NCBI RefSeq assembly: GCF_000378425.1
Contig: NZ_KB899844.1
Span: forward strand, 1-40,010
Source: Cohnella laeviribosi DSM 21336
GTDB lineage: Bacteria > Bacillota > Bacilli > Paenibacillales > Paenibacillaceae
Reading direction: 5' to 3'
DNA length: 40,010 nucleotides
A program made the position numbers and the translations under genes. This document shows positions 8,193 through 15,846 of this stretch, piece after piece; within the stretch, counting starts at the first letter, position 1; every line of letters begins with the position of its first letter. The notes beneath the pieces were generated by a model, which saw only the letters and a program-made list of their open reading frames with translations, was not told the DNA's origin and searched no databases.

Positions 8193-10193
8193 TTATAATT
8201 GATGAAGCCGGCCCAGCAACCGGTATATAACTACCGCCGCCTGAGCCCGGGTTGTCGTCCCTTGCGGGCTTAACGAATCTCCGTCTCCTTCGATCAGCTT
8301 CATGCCGACCGCTTTGGACATGGCCGCATGGGCCCAACCGCTAATGGCTGCTGCGTCCTTGAACCCGGACAGATCGGCCGCTTCCGCCGAAGCGCCGGAC
8401 TGCCGCTCGAATGCCCGGACAAGCATGACCGTCATTTGTTCTCGGGTCAAAGACCCGTTCGGATAAAAGCTCCCTCTGTCGCCCTCGACGAGACCGGCGG
8501 CGGCGGCCGCTTTCACCGCCTCGGAGTACCACGCTCCGGAAGGCACATCGGCGAACGGCGCCTGGCCGGATGGCCCCGCTTCCAGCCTGAGCGCCGCAGC
8601 GAGCAGCTTCGCGAATTGCGCCCGGGTCAACGTCCCGGCCGGGTCGAACGTTCCCTTGTCCGTGCCGTCGACAATGCCTCTTGACGCAAGCACTTCGATG
8701 GCGTGCTGCGCCCAATGCCCCTGCGCATCCGGGAACGAGACGTCCCGCAGCATGACCGCATACACGCCCGGACGGCCGATCTCCGCGCGAACGTAACCCT
8801 CCGCTTCGCCGGTCACGCCGCCGACATATGTCCAATAGCCCTTTTCATCGTCGTAGGCGTAGATCCCCAGCTTCTCGCGCACATCGCCCCAGCCTGCGTC
8901 TTGGCTATAGCCGAGCGTCAATTCCGCGTTCCGGCCGAACGGAGCGGCCGCGCTAACCCGCCAAGCCTCGTAGGCTTGCAGCTTCCGGCCTTTTTCATCC
9001 GCCAGCGCAAACGGCTCCAGCTCTACCTTGTCGAGCCTCACTTCGGTATCCGCAGCGAACGTGCCCGCGGCAAAACACAGCCGGGCTTGTCCGTCCCCGT
9101 ACGTCAGCTCGCCGCCCGCCGGGCCGATCAGCGCCTTGGCCCCGGCCGCTTCGCCGCCGGCCGATCCTGGTGAGGTGCCGCCAGGTACGCCCCCGCCGCC
9201 CTGCTTTCCGGATAGATCGATGAAGGAGACGGAACCGTCGGCCGCGCCAAGCACCAGCTTATCTCCGCTGAAACCGGCGATGCTGCCTGCGCCGACCGCC
9301 GCTTCCACCGCATAAACGCGGCCCGTCGCCAAGTCAATGCCCTTCAGCACGGCAGCCCCGCCTTCGTTCACGATGAAGGCGGCCTGCGAATCGCCCAGCG
9401 CCATAAAGGCGTATTCCGCCGTTTTCGCGCTCATCGGCGTCAGTTCCACCGGCTGCGCGGAAGGCTGGTCGACGGACATCAGCGCATACTGGCTTTCCCC
9501 CGCAAAGTTCTTTTGCTTCCACAGCACATAGCTCCCGTTAAACACGAACCAGTCCACGTAGTTGGAGCCGCCCAGCCGAACGAGCGGCCACCGGTTGCCG
9601 CTCCGCAGGTCCAACATGCTGATTCCGCCGTCGCGCGCGTTTTTGTATACCACTCTGCCGTCCGCGAGCACGGGGAACAAGCCTTCCCCGAGGTTGTACT
9701 CTTCTCCCGTCGCCAGATGCAGGTAGTACATGTCGCCATACGGCTTCCGGTCGAACCAGACGACGCCGACGCCGTCCGTGACCGGATTGGACATTTCCCC
9801 GTCCCGCTTGTTCAGCTTCTCCGTCTTGCCGGTATCCAGATTGTAGCTGTAAATGTCCCAGTAGACCGACTCCGGCGCTTGAAGCGCTTTGTCCGCCCAG
9901 ACCACCGTGTTCCCGCTTATAAACGGCGCATCCTTGGCCGAAGGGGAGTCCGTCAGCGTGCGCTCTTCCCCTGTCGTCAGATGGCGGTAATGAATTTGCT
10001 TGACTCCGTTTCCGTCGGCCTGAAACCAAATCAGATGATCGCCGGAAACGCTGTAATCCGTCTTCAGTCCTTCCGGCGCCGCGCCTTCCGCCATGGCGGA
10101 ATAAGGCGGCACCATCGCTGCGGCCAGCAGCGCAAGCGCGGCGGCCAGCAGCCACGCCCTGCCGAAGCCGCGCAGGTTTGGAACCCGTTTCAT
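8193..10193 (-). CDS. SLH-domain cell-surface protein with TolB-like beta-propeller
   Basis: 666 residues. A signal peptide (Arg-containing start, Leu/Ala-rich 12-28, AMA near 35) is followed by a repeat-rich region of about 40-330 with WYFQ/LATGE-type blades (HLTTGEERTL, NLDTGKTEKL, HLATGEEYNL) typical of a TolB/WD-like propeller. A Gly-rich linker follows, then a ZU5-like module at about 350-475 (GPAGGELTYGDG, FAAGTF). Three SLH domains close the protein at about 486-540, 546-600 and 612-664, with the TRAQ/TREQ motif in each. SLH domains bind pyruvylated cell-wall polymer, so the protein is wall-anchored with the propeller outward. It is the first gene of the operon with the Rhs toxin and could help display or anchor it; that role is inference. 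A c-di-GMP riboswitch lies just upstream. The ATG at 10193 has an AGAGGAGAGA-type site. Confidence 0.9.
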   Translation of the reverse strand: MKRVPNLRGFGRAWLLAAALALLAAAMVPPYSAMAEGAAPEGLKTDYSVSGDHLIWFQADGNGVKQIHYRHLTTGEERTLTDSPSAKDAPFISGNTVVWADKALQAPESVYWDIYSYNLDTGKTEKLNKRDGEMSNPVTDGVGVVWFDRKPYGDMYYLHLATGEEYNLGEGLFPVLADGRVVYKNARDGGISMLDLRSGNRWPLVRLGGSNYVDWFVFNGSYVLWKQKNFAGESQYALMSVDQPSAQPVELTPMSAKTAEYAFMALGDSQAAFIVNEGGAAVLKGIDLATGRVYAVEAAVGAGSIAGFSGDKLVLGAADGSVSFIDLSGKQGGGGVPGGTSPGSAGGEAAGAKALIGPAGGELTYGDGQARLCFAAGTFAADTEVRLDKVELEPFALADEKGRKLQAYEAWRVSAAAPFGRNAELTLGYSQDAGWGDVREKLGIYAYDDEKGYWTYVGGVTGEAEGYVRAEIGRPGVYAVMLRDVSFPDAQGHWAQHAIEVLASRGIVDGTDKGTFDPAGTLTRAQFAKLLAAALRLEAGPSGQAPFADVPSGAWYSEAVKAAAAAGLVEGDRGSFYPNGSLTREQMTVMLVRAFERQSGASAEAADLSGFKDAAAISGWAHAAMSKAVGMKLIEGDGDSLSPQGTTTRAQAAVVIYRLLGRLHQL

Positions 10194-10242
10194 TCCTGTC
10201 TCTCCTCTCGATATGCAAAACCGCGCAAAACAAAAAAACCTT

Positions 10243-10350
10243 GCGGTAGAGCGGCCCGGCTATCATGGCGGGTTCCGGACAGAATCCGGCGCCGTAGACC
10301 CGTGGCTTTGCGTCCCCGACTTTCGTACGGGTTTGCCTTTGTTCTTGCTC
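10243..10350 (-). promoter_or_regulatory. Cyclic-di-GMP-I (GEMM) riboswitch in the leader of the SLH-Rhs operon
   Basis: Read on the minus strand, the leader has the GEMM-I hallmarks in order. GGCAAACC is followed by a hairpin capped by a GAAA tetraloop, then GGGACGCAAAGCCACGGG and TCTACGG. A second hairpin contains CCGGA/TCCGG, followed by ATGATAGCCGGGC. These are the conserved strands around the ligand pocket and the tetraloop/receptor pair of this RNA class. The element ends about 50 nt before the SLH start codon. A T7 run (about 10232-10238) follows, but I could not fold an unambiguous terminator, so whether binding turns the operon on or off is open. Confidence 0.87.
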
Positions 10351-10365
10351 GGTTTTTCCGGTTAG

Positions 10366-10381
10366 GGTCCCGCCAGGGACC
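10366..10381. other. Perfect short hairpin upstream of the riboswitch
   Basis: GGTCCC and GGGACC flank a 4-nt loop, a perfect 6-bp stem. It lies just 5' of the riboswitch aptamer in the transcript and could be part of the leader structure or a protein site. There is no T-run, so it is not a terminator. Confidence 0.4.
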
Positions 10382-10484
10382 TATAGATCCAACGATCCTT
10401 TCCTTGATTTTATCGACAATATATTCCATTAGATGTAGATAAAACGCCATAATCAGCCATAAATTAATCCCAATTACCTGTTAA

Positions 10485-10506
10485 TGAAGAAATAAATAAT
10501 TCTTCA
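10485..10506. other. AT-rich inverted repeat in the SLH operon upstream region
   Basis: The arms TGAAGAA and TTCTTCA are perfect and separated by 8 nt. The 10430-10510 stretch is much more AT-rich than its surroundings and should contain the operon promoter, but I see no convincing -35/-10 pair. The repeat may be an operator. Confidence 0.35.
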
Positions 10507-10599
10507 TAACCATGACTTATTACCCATCATCATCCCTCCCGGTCCGTTCCGCGGCCTCGGCCTCCCGCCGCTCCGGCAATCGCGGCCCGTCCGGGCATA

Positions 10600-10630
10600 A
10601 AAATAGCCTGTTGAGGCTTTTCAACAGGCT
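10600..10630 (-). terminator. Rho-independent terminator of the AraC-type regulator gene
   Basis: The arms AGCCTGTTGA (10605-10614) and TCAACAGGCT (10621-10630) make a perfect 10-bp stem with a 6-nt loop. On the minus strand it is followed by ATTTTTATG, 14 bp beyond the AraC stop. Confidence 0.85.
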
Positions 10631-10644
10631 GGCTTCGATCGTTT

Positions 10645-11550
10645 TTATCTTTTTCCGGCTTGATGACGGTACTGCAACGGACTCATGCCGGTCCAACGCT
10701 TGAACTGTCTGCTGAAATGGGACACATGCGAGTAACCTAACCGGGAAGCAATTTCTTCCAAAGATAGGTCCGGTTGTTGGATCAACAACCGGGCTTCGTG
10801 CAGTTTCAGTTCCGATAAATACCGCCGCGGCGAAATGCCGTAAACTTTGCGGAAGACTTGCAAGCCATAACCGGGACTGATCCCCAGCGATGACGCAATG
10901 TCCTCGATCCGCATCGCTTTCCGCGGAACGCCTTCCCGATTCGGTCTGTGCGGATCGAAATTCGCTTTGATGGCTTCCGCCATCGCTTTGGCGTAATGAA
11001 GCGCAGTTGGCGTTAACGCTTCTTGCTCCTCCTGTTGCGTACCGGCCAACTGGGCCAAAATCCCGAACAACTCGAACAATTGGGCTTGAATGCGAAAACG
11101 GTCCGCCGGCGTATAGGGACCATGCCGCCGGGTCAAGGCGATCCAGTTATCCAATACGTTCCGCAGCTTGGCGTTCTCATCGGTTCCGGACGGAAACAGA
11201 ATCCGGTTGTTGCGAATCATCTCTTGACGGAATCCGGCGTCATCCACGTTGAAATGAGCGCAAAAATAAGCCATTCCTTCATCCGAAACGCAGCGGTTGA
11301 CATGTTTGAATCCCGGCGGAATGAGGATGATGTCTCCTGCTTTAAGCACATACCGGTTTTTGCCCATCATCGTTTCTTGGCGACCATCCAGGACAAGATT
11401 GATTTCAAATCCGACATGGGATTCTTCGGGCATGCTCCAATTCTTGCTCACCCGTTGCTGGTGGGCGCCGAAAAATTTCACATTCCAGTCCATAACCGGA
11501 AGCCACCGGACATCGGGGTGCGAGTCGGAGTAAGGGATTGGTTTGCTCAT
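10645..11550 (-). CDS. AraC-family transcriptional regulator with cupin sensor domain
   Basis: 301 residues. The N-terminal half is a cupin-type AraC ligand-binding domain (FEINLVLDGRQE, VLKAGDIILIPPGFKH at about 48-85). The C-terminal about 95 residues form the double helix-turn-helix: RIEDIASSLGISPGY and LSLEEIASRLGYSHVSHFSR, followed by FKRWTGMSPLQYR, all canonical for the family. It is divergent from the GH30 gene across 134 bp, so it most likely senses a sugar and controls that glycosidase and itself. A long-spaced inverted repeat in the shared region (11571-11579 and 11660-11668) is a candidate operator. It starts at ATG 11550 with AAGGTGG upstream. Confidence 0.9.
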   Translation of the reverse strand: MSKPIPYSDSHPDVRWLPVMDWNVKFFGAHQQRVSKNWSMPEESHVGFEINLVLDGRQETMMGKNRYVLKAGDIILIPPGFKHVNRCVSDEGMAYFCAHFNVDDAGFRQEMIRNNRILFPSGTDENAKLRNVLDNWIALTRRHGPYTPADRFRIQAQLFELFGILAQLAGTQQEEQEALTPTALHYAKAMAEAIKANFDPHRPNREGVPRKAMRIEDIASSLGISPGYGLQVFRKVYGISPRRYLSELKLHEARLLIQQPDLSLEEIASRLGYSHVSHFSRQFKRWTGMSPLQYRHQAGKR

Positions 11551-11570
11551 GCCATGCCGCCACCTTCGAT

Positions 11571-11677
11571 TTGGGTAAATTTAAAGCGGGTCGGACAAGC
11601 TGATCTTCATCGAATCTTTATTATAATAGAGAAGCGACGGAGAAAAAACGAGAAAACGCTTTACCCAACCGGAGGAT
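11571..11677 (+). promoter_or_regulatory. Divergent AraC/GH30 control region with inverted repeat and -10 box
   Basis: TTGGGTAAA (11571-11579) and its exact complement TTTACCCAA (11660-11668) flank the promoter of the GH30 gene. A perfect TATAAT lies at 11622-11627, but the -35 area (around GCTGAT) is poor, as is usual for activator-dependent promoters. The AGAAAACGCTTT stretch at about 11651-11662 is partly cre-like. The GH30 ribosome site GGAGGAT is at 11671-11677. Confidence 0.55.
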
Positions 11678-11684
11678 TATCAGC

Positions 11685-13025
11685 ATGAACAAGCCTGCCG
11701 TTCGATGGTTTTCAAGCACCAAAACGTCCTGTTGGACGGAAAAACAAGCCGCCGGATCGGGTACCGGCGTTGCGAATCTTGCCCTTACACCCGAAAAATT
11801 CCAAACCGTGGAGGGCTTCGGCGGTTGTTTCAACGAATTGGGATACGCCGCCTTACGCCATTTGCCGGAAGAGGACATGCGGAAGGTGTTCTACTCCCTT
11901 TTCCATCCCGACGGGGAGTTAAAATTCAGCATCTGCCGTCTTCCGATCGGCGCCAGCGATTACGCGCTCGAGTGGTACAGCCACAATGAGACGGACGGCG
12001 ATTTGAACATGGAGCATTTCTCCATCGACCGGGACCGCCGCTATTTGATCCCTTATATCAAAGAAGCGTTGAAGTACAATCCGAAGCTGCAGTTTTTCGC
12101 GTCCCCTTGGAGCCCTCCCACCTGGATGAAGTACCCGAAAGCCTATAACTATGGCACGCTGCGCTGGGAGAAAGAGATTCTGGAGGCTTATGCGCTTTAT
12201 TTCGTCAAGTTTGTGCAAGCTTACCGCGAGGAAGGCATCACGATTCATCAAATCCATGTCCAAAACGAAGTGGTCGCGGATCAGAAGTTTCCCTCCTGCG
12301 TGTGGACGGGCGAGCAGCTTCGGGAATTTATCCGCGATTACCTGGGACCGGCCTTCGAAAAGCATGGGCTGGATACGGAAATCTGGCTCGGCACCATCAA
12401 CGGCCCCGAACCGTGGCAAGAGATGATCAAAAAAACGACGTCGGATTACGATGCGTACGCGAATACGGTGCTTAGCGACCCCGAAGCTTACAAATACATC
12501 AAAGGCGTCGGCTACCAGTGGGCAGGGAAGTACGCGATCCAACGGACAGTCCAAAGCTATCCGGAACTCCGTTACATGCAAACGGAAAACGAATGCGGCG
12601 ACGGCAACAACACCTGGGATTACGCGAAATATGTGTTTAACTTGTTCCGGCACTATTTTGTCAATGGCGTCAACAGCTATATCTATTGGAACATGGTGCT
12701 GGAACCGAAGGGCCGCAGCACGTGGGGATGGGAGCAAAACTCCATGATCACGGTCGATCCCATGGCCAAGAAGGCGATCCTCAATCCGGAATTTTACGTG
12801 ATGAAGCATTTTTCGCATTTTGTTTCCCTCGGCTCCAGACGGATCGGATTAATGGGGCCGTGGACCGGCAATGCGGTTGCCTTCGAAAAACCGGACGGAA
12901 CCAAGGTCGTGGTCATCGCCAATCCGTTCTCCGACGCGCGAACGCTCCGTTTGTCGGACGGAACCGTCACACATTCATTTGAACTTGAACCGGAATCGTT
13001 CAATACGATTGTTTTGGAACGTTAA
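11685..13025 (+). CDS. Glycoside hydrolase family 30 enzyme (glucosylceramidase/beta-glycanase type), intracellular
   Basis: 446 residues with no signal peptide. The family entry motif VEGFGGCFNELG appears at about 43-55. The (beta/alpha)8 barrel follows with CRLPIGASDYAL, FASPWSPPTWMK, the likely acid/base Glu in HVQNEVV (about residue 195) and the likely nucleophile Glu in MQTENECGDG (about 301). A short C-terminal beta domain ends in LEPESFNTIVLER. GH30 covers beta-glucosidase, beta-1,6-glucanase, xylanase and beta-1,6-galactanase activities; the subfamily cannot be fixed by eye. Lack of export plus a nearby importer and a GH42 enzyme suggests it processes imported oligosaccharides. ATG at 11685 has GGAGGAT 8 nt upstream. 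Confidence 0.9.
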   Translation: MNKPAVRWFSSTKTSCWTEKQAAGSGTGVANLALTPEKFQTVEGFGGCFNELGYAALRHLPEEDMRKVFYSLFHPDGELKFSICRLPIGASDYALEWYSHNETDGDLNMEHFSIDRDRRYLIPYIKEALKYNPKLQFFASPWSPPTWMKYPKAYNYGTLRWEKEILEAYALYFVKFVQAYREEGITIHQIHVQNEVVADQKFPSCVWTGEQLREFIRDYLGPAFEKHGLDTEIWLGTINGPEPWQEMIKKTTSDYDAYANTVLSDPEAYKYIKGVGYQWAGKYAIQRTVQSYPELRYMQTENECGDGNNTWDYAKYVFNLFRHYFVNGVNSYIYWNMVLEPKGRSTWGWEQNSMITVDPMAKKAILNPEFYVMKHFSHFVSLGSRRIGLMGPWTGNAVAFEKPDGTKVVVIANPFSDARTLRLSDGTVTHSFELEPESFNTIVLER

Positions 13026-13053
13026 CGCCTTCGCTCCTGCGGGGCGTTTCTTT
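13024..13053 (+). terminator. Weak terminator-like hairpin after the GH30 gene
   Basis: AACGCC (13024-13029) and GGCGTT (13043-13048) can pair, followed by TCTTTG. The short stem and poor T-run suggest partial termination between the GH30 gene and the histidine kinase gene, 65 bp apart. Confidence 0.35.
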
Positions 13054-13090
13054 GATATCGGCGAACGAATCCTTTTCTTGGAGGCATGCC

Positions 13091-14878
13091 ATGAGGGGAC
13101 TGATGAAGATATACAACTTTTTGACGAACCCGTTCCGCCGCAGCATCCGCAACAAACTGATTTTGACGATGATTGTGCTTTCGGTGGCGCCCATCATCGC
13201 CGTAACCGGTTTGGCGGCGGAGAACAGCAGAAAATCGTTGGAGACCGAGGTGATCCAGACCAACTTGTCCAACATGAAATGGACGGGGATTTATCTCGGC
13301 GAGCAATTGACCCAGTTGAACAATCTCATCTACACGATTCTGATCAGCCCCCAATTGAACGATTACTTGTTCAAGTTCGAAGGAACCGATCTTTCCAGTC
13401 AATTTGCCGCCCAGAAAAACATCGTCGACACGCTGACATCCGTTTTCTACTCGGGAAACCACCACGTCGTCGGCGTGGAGTTGTTCGTGAAGGAACGAAA
13501 CAAGCTGTTCGCGGTCAACGGAATGCAAATCGGCATCGCTTCGCCGGAACGCACGCCTCCTCCCTATGAAGAACTGTTCAAAGAGAAGAAGGACTTTCTG
13601 ATTCGGACCACCCCCGGCGATCCAAGCAAATTTCAATTGATCCGCAGCATTAACCGCTTTGAAGACCGGGAAAAACTTGGCGGCGTTTCCCTGGAAGTCC
13701 GTTGGGCGTTGTTGGATCAGACGCTGACGTTGCTGAGGCCTTCCGAGGAGCATGCGGTGCTGATCGCAGGTCCGGACGGCCGCATTTTGTATCCGATCGG
13801 CACCTGGGTTCCGTCTCGCGAGGCGATGGAGAAAATCAACCAATTGGCAAGCGGAACGGGCTATCTGCGGACGAAAGACGACTACCTGTTTTACAACATC
13901 ATCGATCCTTGGGGATTGAAGCTGATCAAGATCATTCCAAAGAGCTTCATCAATCAAAGCGCGAAGAAAACGATGCAAGACGGCTTTATCGTGGGATCGG
14001 TGTCCGTTCTGATCTCGATTTTGATCGCGGTATTCCTCGCTTGGCGGACGGCGAACCCGATCGTAAGGCTGGCCCGGTCCATGCAAGGGCTCAGTCTGAT
14101 CAAGGAAACGGAAGTGCCGCTCAGCAACCGGGTCGACGAGATCGGCCTGCTCGAGACCAAACTGCACCACATGTCGCACCGGATTCGGGAACATATCAAA
14201 ACGGAATACAGCATGAATCTGGAAAAAAGGACGGCGGAGCTCAAAGCCCTCCAAGCGCAGATCAACCCGCATTTTTTGCAAAATACGCTCCAATTGATTG
14301 GAAGCATGCTGTTCTCGACAAATCCCAGGGACAGTTACGAGATTATCAAGGCGCTAAGCGATATGTTCCGGTATGTGATTCGCGAACCGGGTGAACTGGC
14401 GTCGATCCGCTCGGAGATCGAGCATTTGCACAATTACATGCGCATTCAAAAGCGCCGGTTTGCGTCCAGATTGAGATTTGCGATCGAGGTCGATCCGGAC
14501 GCTGCAAGCGGCCTGATCCCCAAGCTGACGCTGCAACCGATCGTCGAAAACGCTTTTATTCACGGATTGGACCGAAAGACAGGTGACTGGGAGCTCAACG
14601 TGTCGGTATCCCTGCAACGCCCGGACGTTCTCATCAAGGTCCAGGACAACGGCGTCGGAATCGGCGCCGACCGCATGGCGGAACTTCGCAAACAACTCGA
14701 AAATCTGGCGGGTCAAGTCTGGACCGACGGTGAACGGATCGGACTCAAGAACGTCGCTTCCCGCATCGTCATGCACTTTGGACCCGCGTACGGCGTTATG
14801 CTCGAAAGCGTCCCGAACAAGGGAACATCGGTTATGATCCGCATTCCTTTCGTCCCAAAGGAGGATTCGTCGAAATGA
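13091..14878 (+). CDS. YesM-type sensor histidine kinase
   Basis: 595 residues. TM1 is at about 22-43, followed by a large extracellular sensor region of about 45-295 (dCache-like), TM2 at about 298-319 and a HAMP linker to about 375. The His_kinase module has the phosphoacceptor His in QINPHFLQN (about 395). The HATPase_c domain shows the N box QPIVENAFIHG and the G boxes DNGVGIG and GLKNVASRI. This is the architecture of YesM/LytS-like kinases that pair with AraC-type response regulators to control sugar uptake in Paenibacillaceae. The start is placed at 13091 because GGAGG lies 6 nt upstream; an upstream in-frame ATG at 13052 has no site. The stop overlaps the regulator start (ATGA at 14875-14878). 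Confidence 0.92.
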   Translation: MRGLMKIYNFLTNPFRRSIRNKLILTMIVLSVAPIIAVTGLAAENSRKSLETEVIQTNLSNMKWTGIYLGEQLTQLNNLIYTILISPQLNDYLFKFEGTDLSSQFAAQKNIVDTLTSVFYSGNHHVVGVELFVKERNKLFAVNGMQIGIASPERTPPPYEELFKEKKDFLIRTTPGDPSKFQLIRSINRFEDREKLGGVSLEVRWALLDQTLTLLRPSEEHAVLIAGPDGRILYPIGTWVPSREAMEKINQLASGTGYLRTKDDYLFYNIIDPWGLKLIKIIPKSFINQSAKKTMQDGFIVGSVSVLISILIAVFLAWRTANPIVRLARSMQGLSLIKETEVPLSNRVDEIGLLETKLHHMSHRIREHIKTEYSMNLEKRTAELKALQAQINPHFLQNTLQLIGSMLFSTNPRDSYEIIKALSDMFRYVIREPGELASIRSEIEHLHNYMRIQKRRFASRLRFAIEVDPDAASGLIPKLTLQPIVENAFIHGLDRKTGDWELNVSVSLQRPDVLIKVQDNGVGIGADRMAELRKQLENLAGQVWTDGERIGLKNVASRIVMHFGPAYGVMLESVPNKGTSVMIRIPFVPKEDSSK

Positions 14879-15739
14879 TTAAAGTCGTGATTGTCGATGA
14901 CGAAGACTGGAACCGGGAAATTGTGAAAACTTTCGGCGAGTGGGAGCGGCTCGGCATGGAAATCGTCGGGGAAGCAAACGACGGTTCGGAAGCCGTGCGG
15001 ATTATCGAGCGGCTGTCCCCGCAAATCGTGGTTACGGACATGCGCATGCCTGGCGCCGACGGCGTCGAACTGCTGGGCATTTTGAACGAACGATTCCCCG
15101 AAATCAAGGCGATCGTGGTCAGCGGGTATGACGACTTCGTGTATACGAAACACGCGATCCGCTACAAGGCTGCCGAATACTTGCTGAAGCCCGTTGATCC
15201 GAACGAATTGAACGAGGCCTTGCAGAAGTGCAAAACCGAATGGGAAACGGCCGCGCGGGAGCGCCATCCATGGCCGCTGGATATCGGAGCTGCGTTCGCT
15301 TTGACGCCTCATAAGCAATTGCTGCGCTGGCGTTTCAATGAATTGAACGCCGATGGCGTCCGCGCAGCGTTCCGGCAACTGGGCGAAGAATGGAAGCGCA
15401 ATCAACTGGACAAGCCTCCGGCGCTCGAATTTGGAAGAAGTCAGGCATTATATCGAGCGGCATTTCGCGGAACCGATTTCGTTGGAGCAAGTGGCGAAGG
15501 CGTTTTTCGTCAGCAAGGAGTATTTAAGCAAAGTCTTTAAACAGGAGTACGGCTGCACCGTAACGGACCATATCCTGCATTTGCGGATGGAAAAAGCCCG
15601 GAAATGGTTGTCGGACGAGAGCATTCCGATCAAAGCGGTGGCGGAAATGGCGGGATACGAGGATGTCACGTATTTTTATCGGGTGTTCAAAAAGCATTTC
15701 GGCATCTCCCCCGGCGAAATGAGAAAAAAGCAGGTTTAA
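14875..15739 (+). pseudogene. YesN-type response regulator (receiver + AraC HTH), frameshifted and shortened
   Basis: The first frame (14875-15540) holds a complete receiver domain: VIVDDEDWNRE, phosphoacceptor Asp in VVTDMRMPG, and LLKPVDP. A short stretch of the usual middle region follows (HKQLLRWRFNELNADGVRAA). Around 15405-15435 the homology leaves this frame. The AraC-type DNA-binding domain continues in the next frame to TAA 15737-15739: EEVRHYIERHFAEPISLEQV, FFVSKEYLSKVFKQEYG, MAGYEDVTYFYRVFKKHFG. The linker between the two parts is about 60 residues, whereas YesN proteins usually have well over 150, so the frameshift may sit at an internal deletion. Unless the sequence is wrong or the parts are made separately, the regulator is broken. 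The AAAGGAGGA site lies inside the kinase gene. Confidence 0.8.
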
Positions 15740-15771
15740 AAAGATCCAATCCAAGACTTTAATTCTGTCCA

Positions 15772-15835
15772 ATTAAACGCTTTCATTGTCGGACTATAAT
15801 GAAAGCGTTACACCAACGACAAACGATAAGGGAGG
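15772..15835 (+). promoter_or_regulatory. Promoter of the sugar ABC operon with an overlapping cre-like site
   Basis: A perfect TATAAT -10 box lies at 15795-15800. ATTAAACGCTTTCA (15772-15785) matches the CcpA cre consensus TGWAANCGNTNWCA except at its first two bases and covers the -35 position. TGAAAGCG just after the -10 is a partial second copy. The ribosome site GGGAGG is at 15830-15835. Catabolite repression of the transporter is inferred. Confidence 0.6.
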
Positions 15836-15846
15836 TCGCCATCCAG

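Noticed and set aside
10232..10260. Riboswitch-controlled terminator hairpin before the T7 run
   Set aside because: I could not find complementary arms next to the T-run, so the expression platform is left unassigned.
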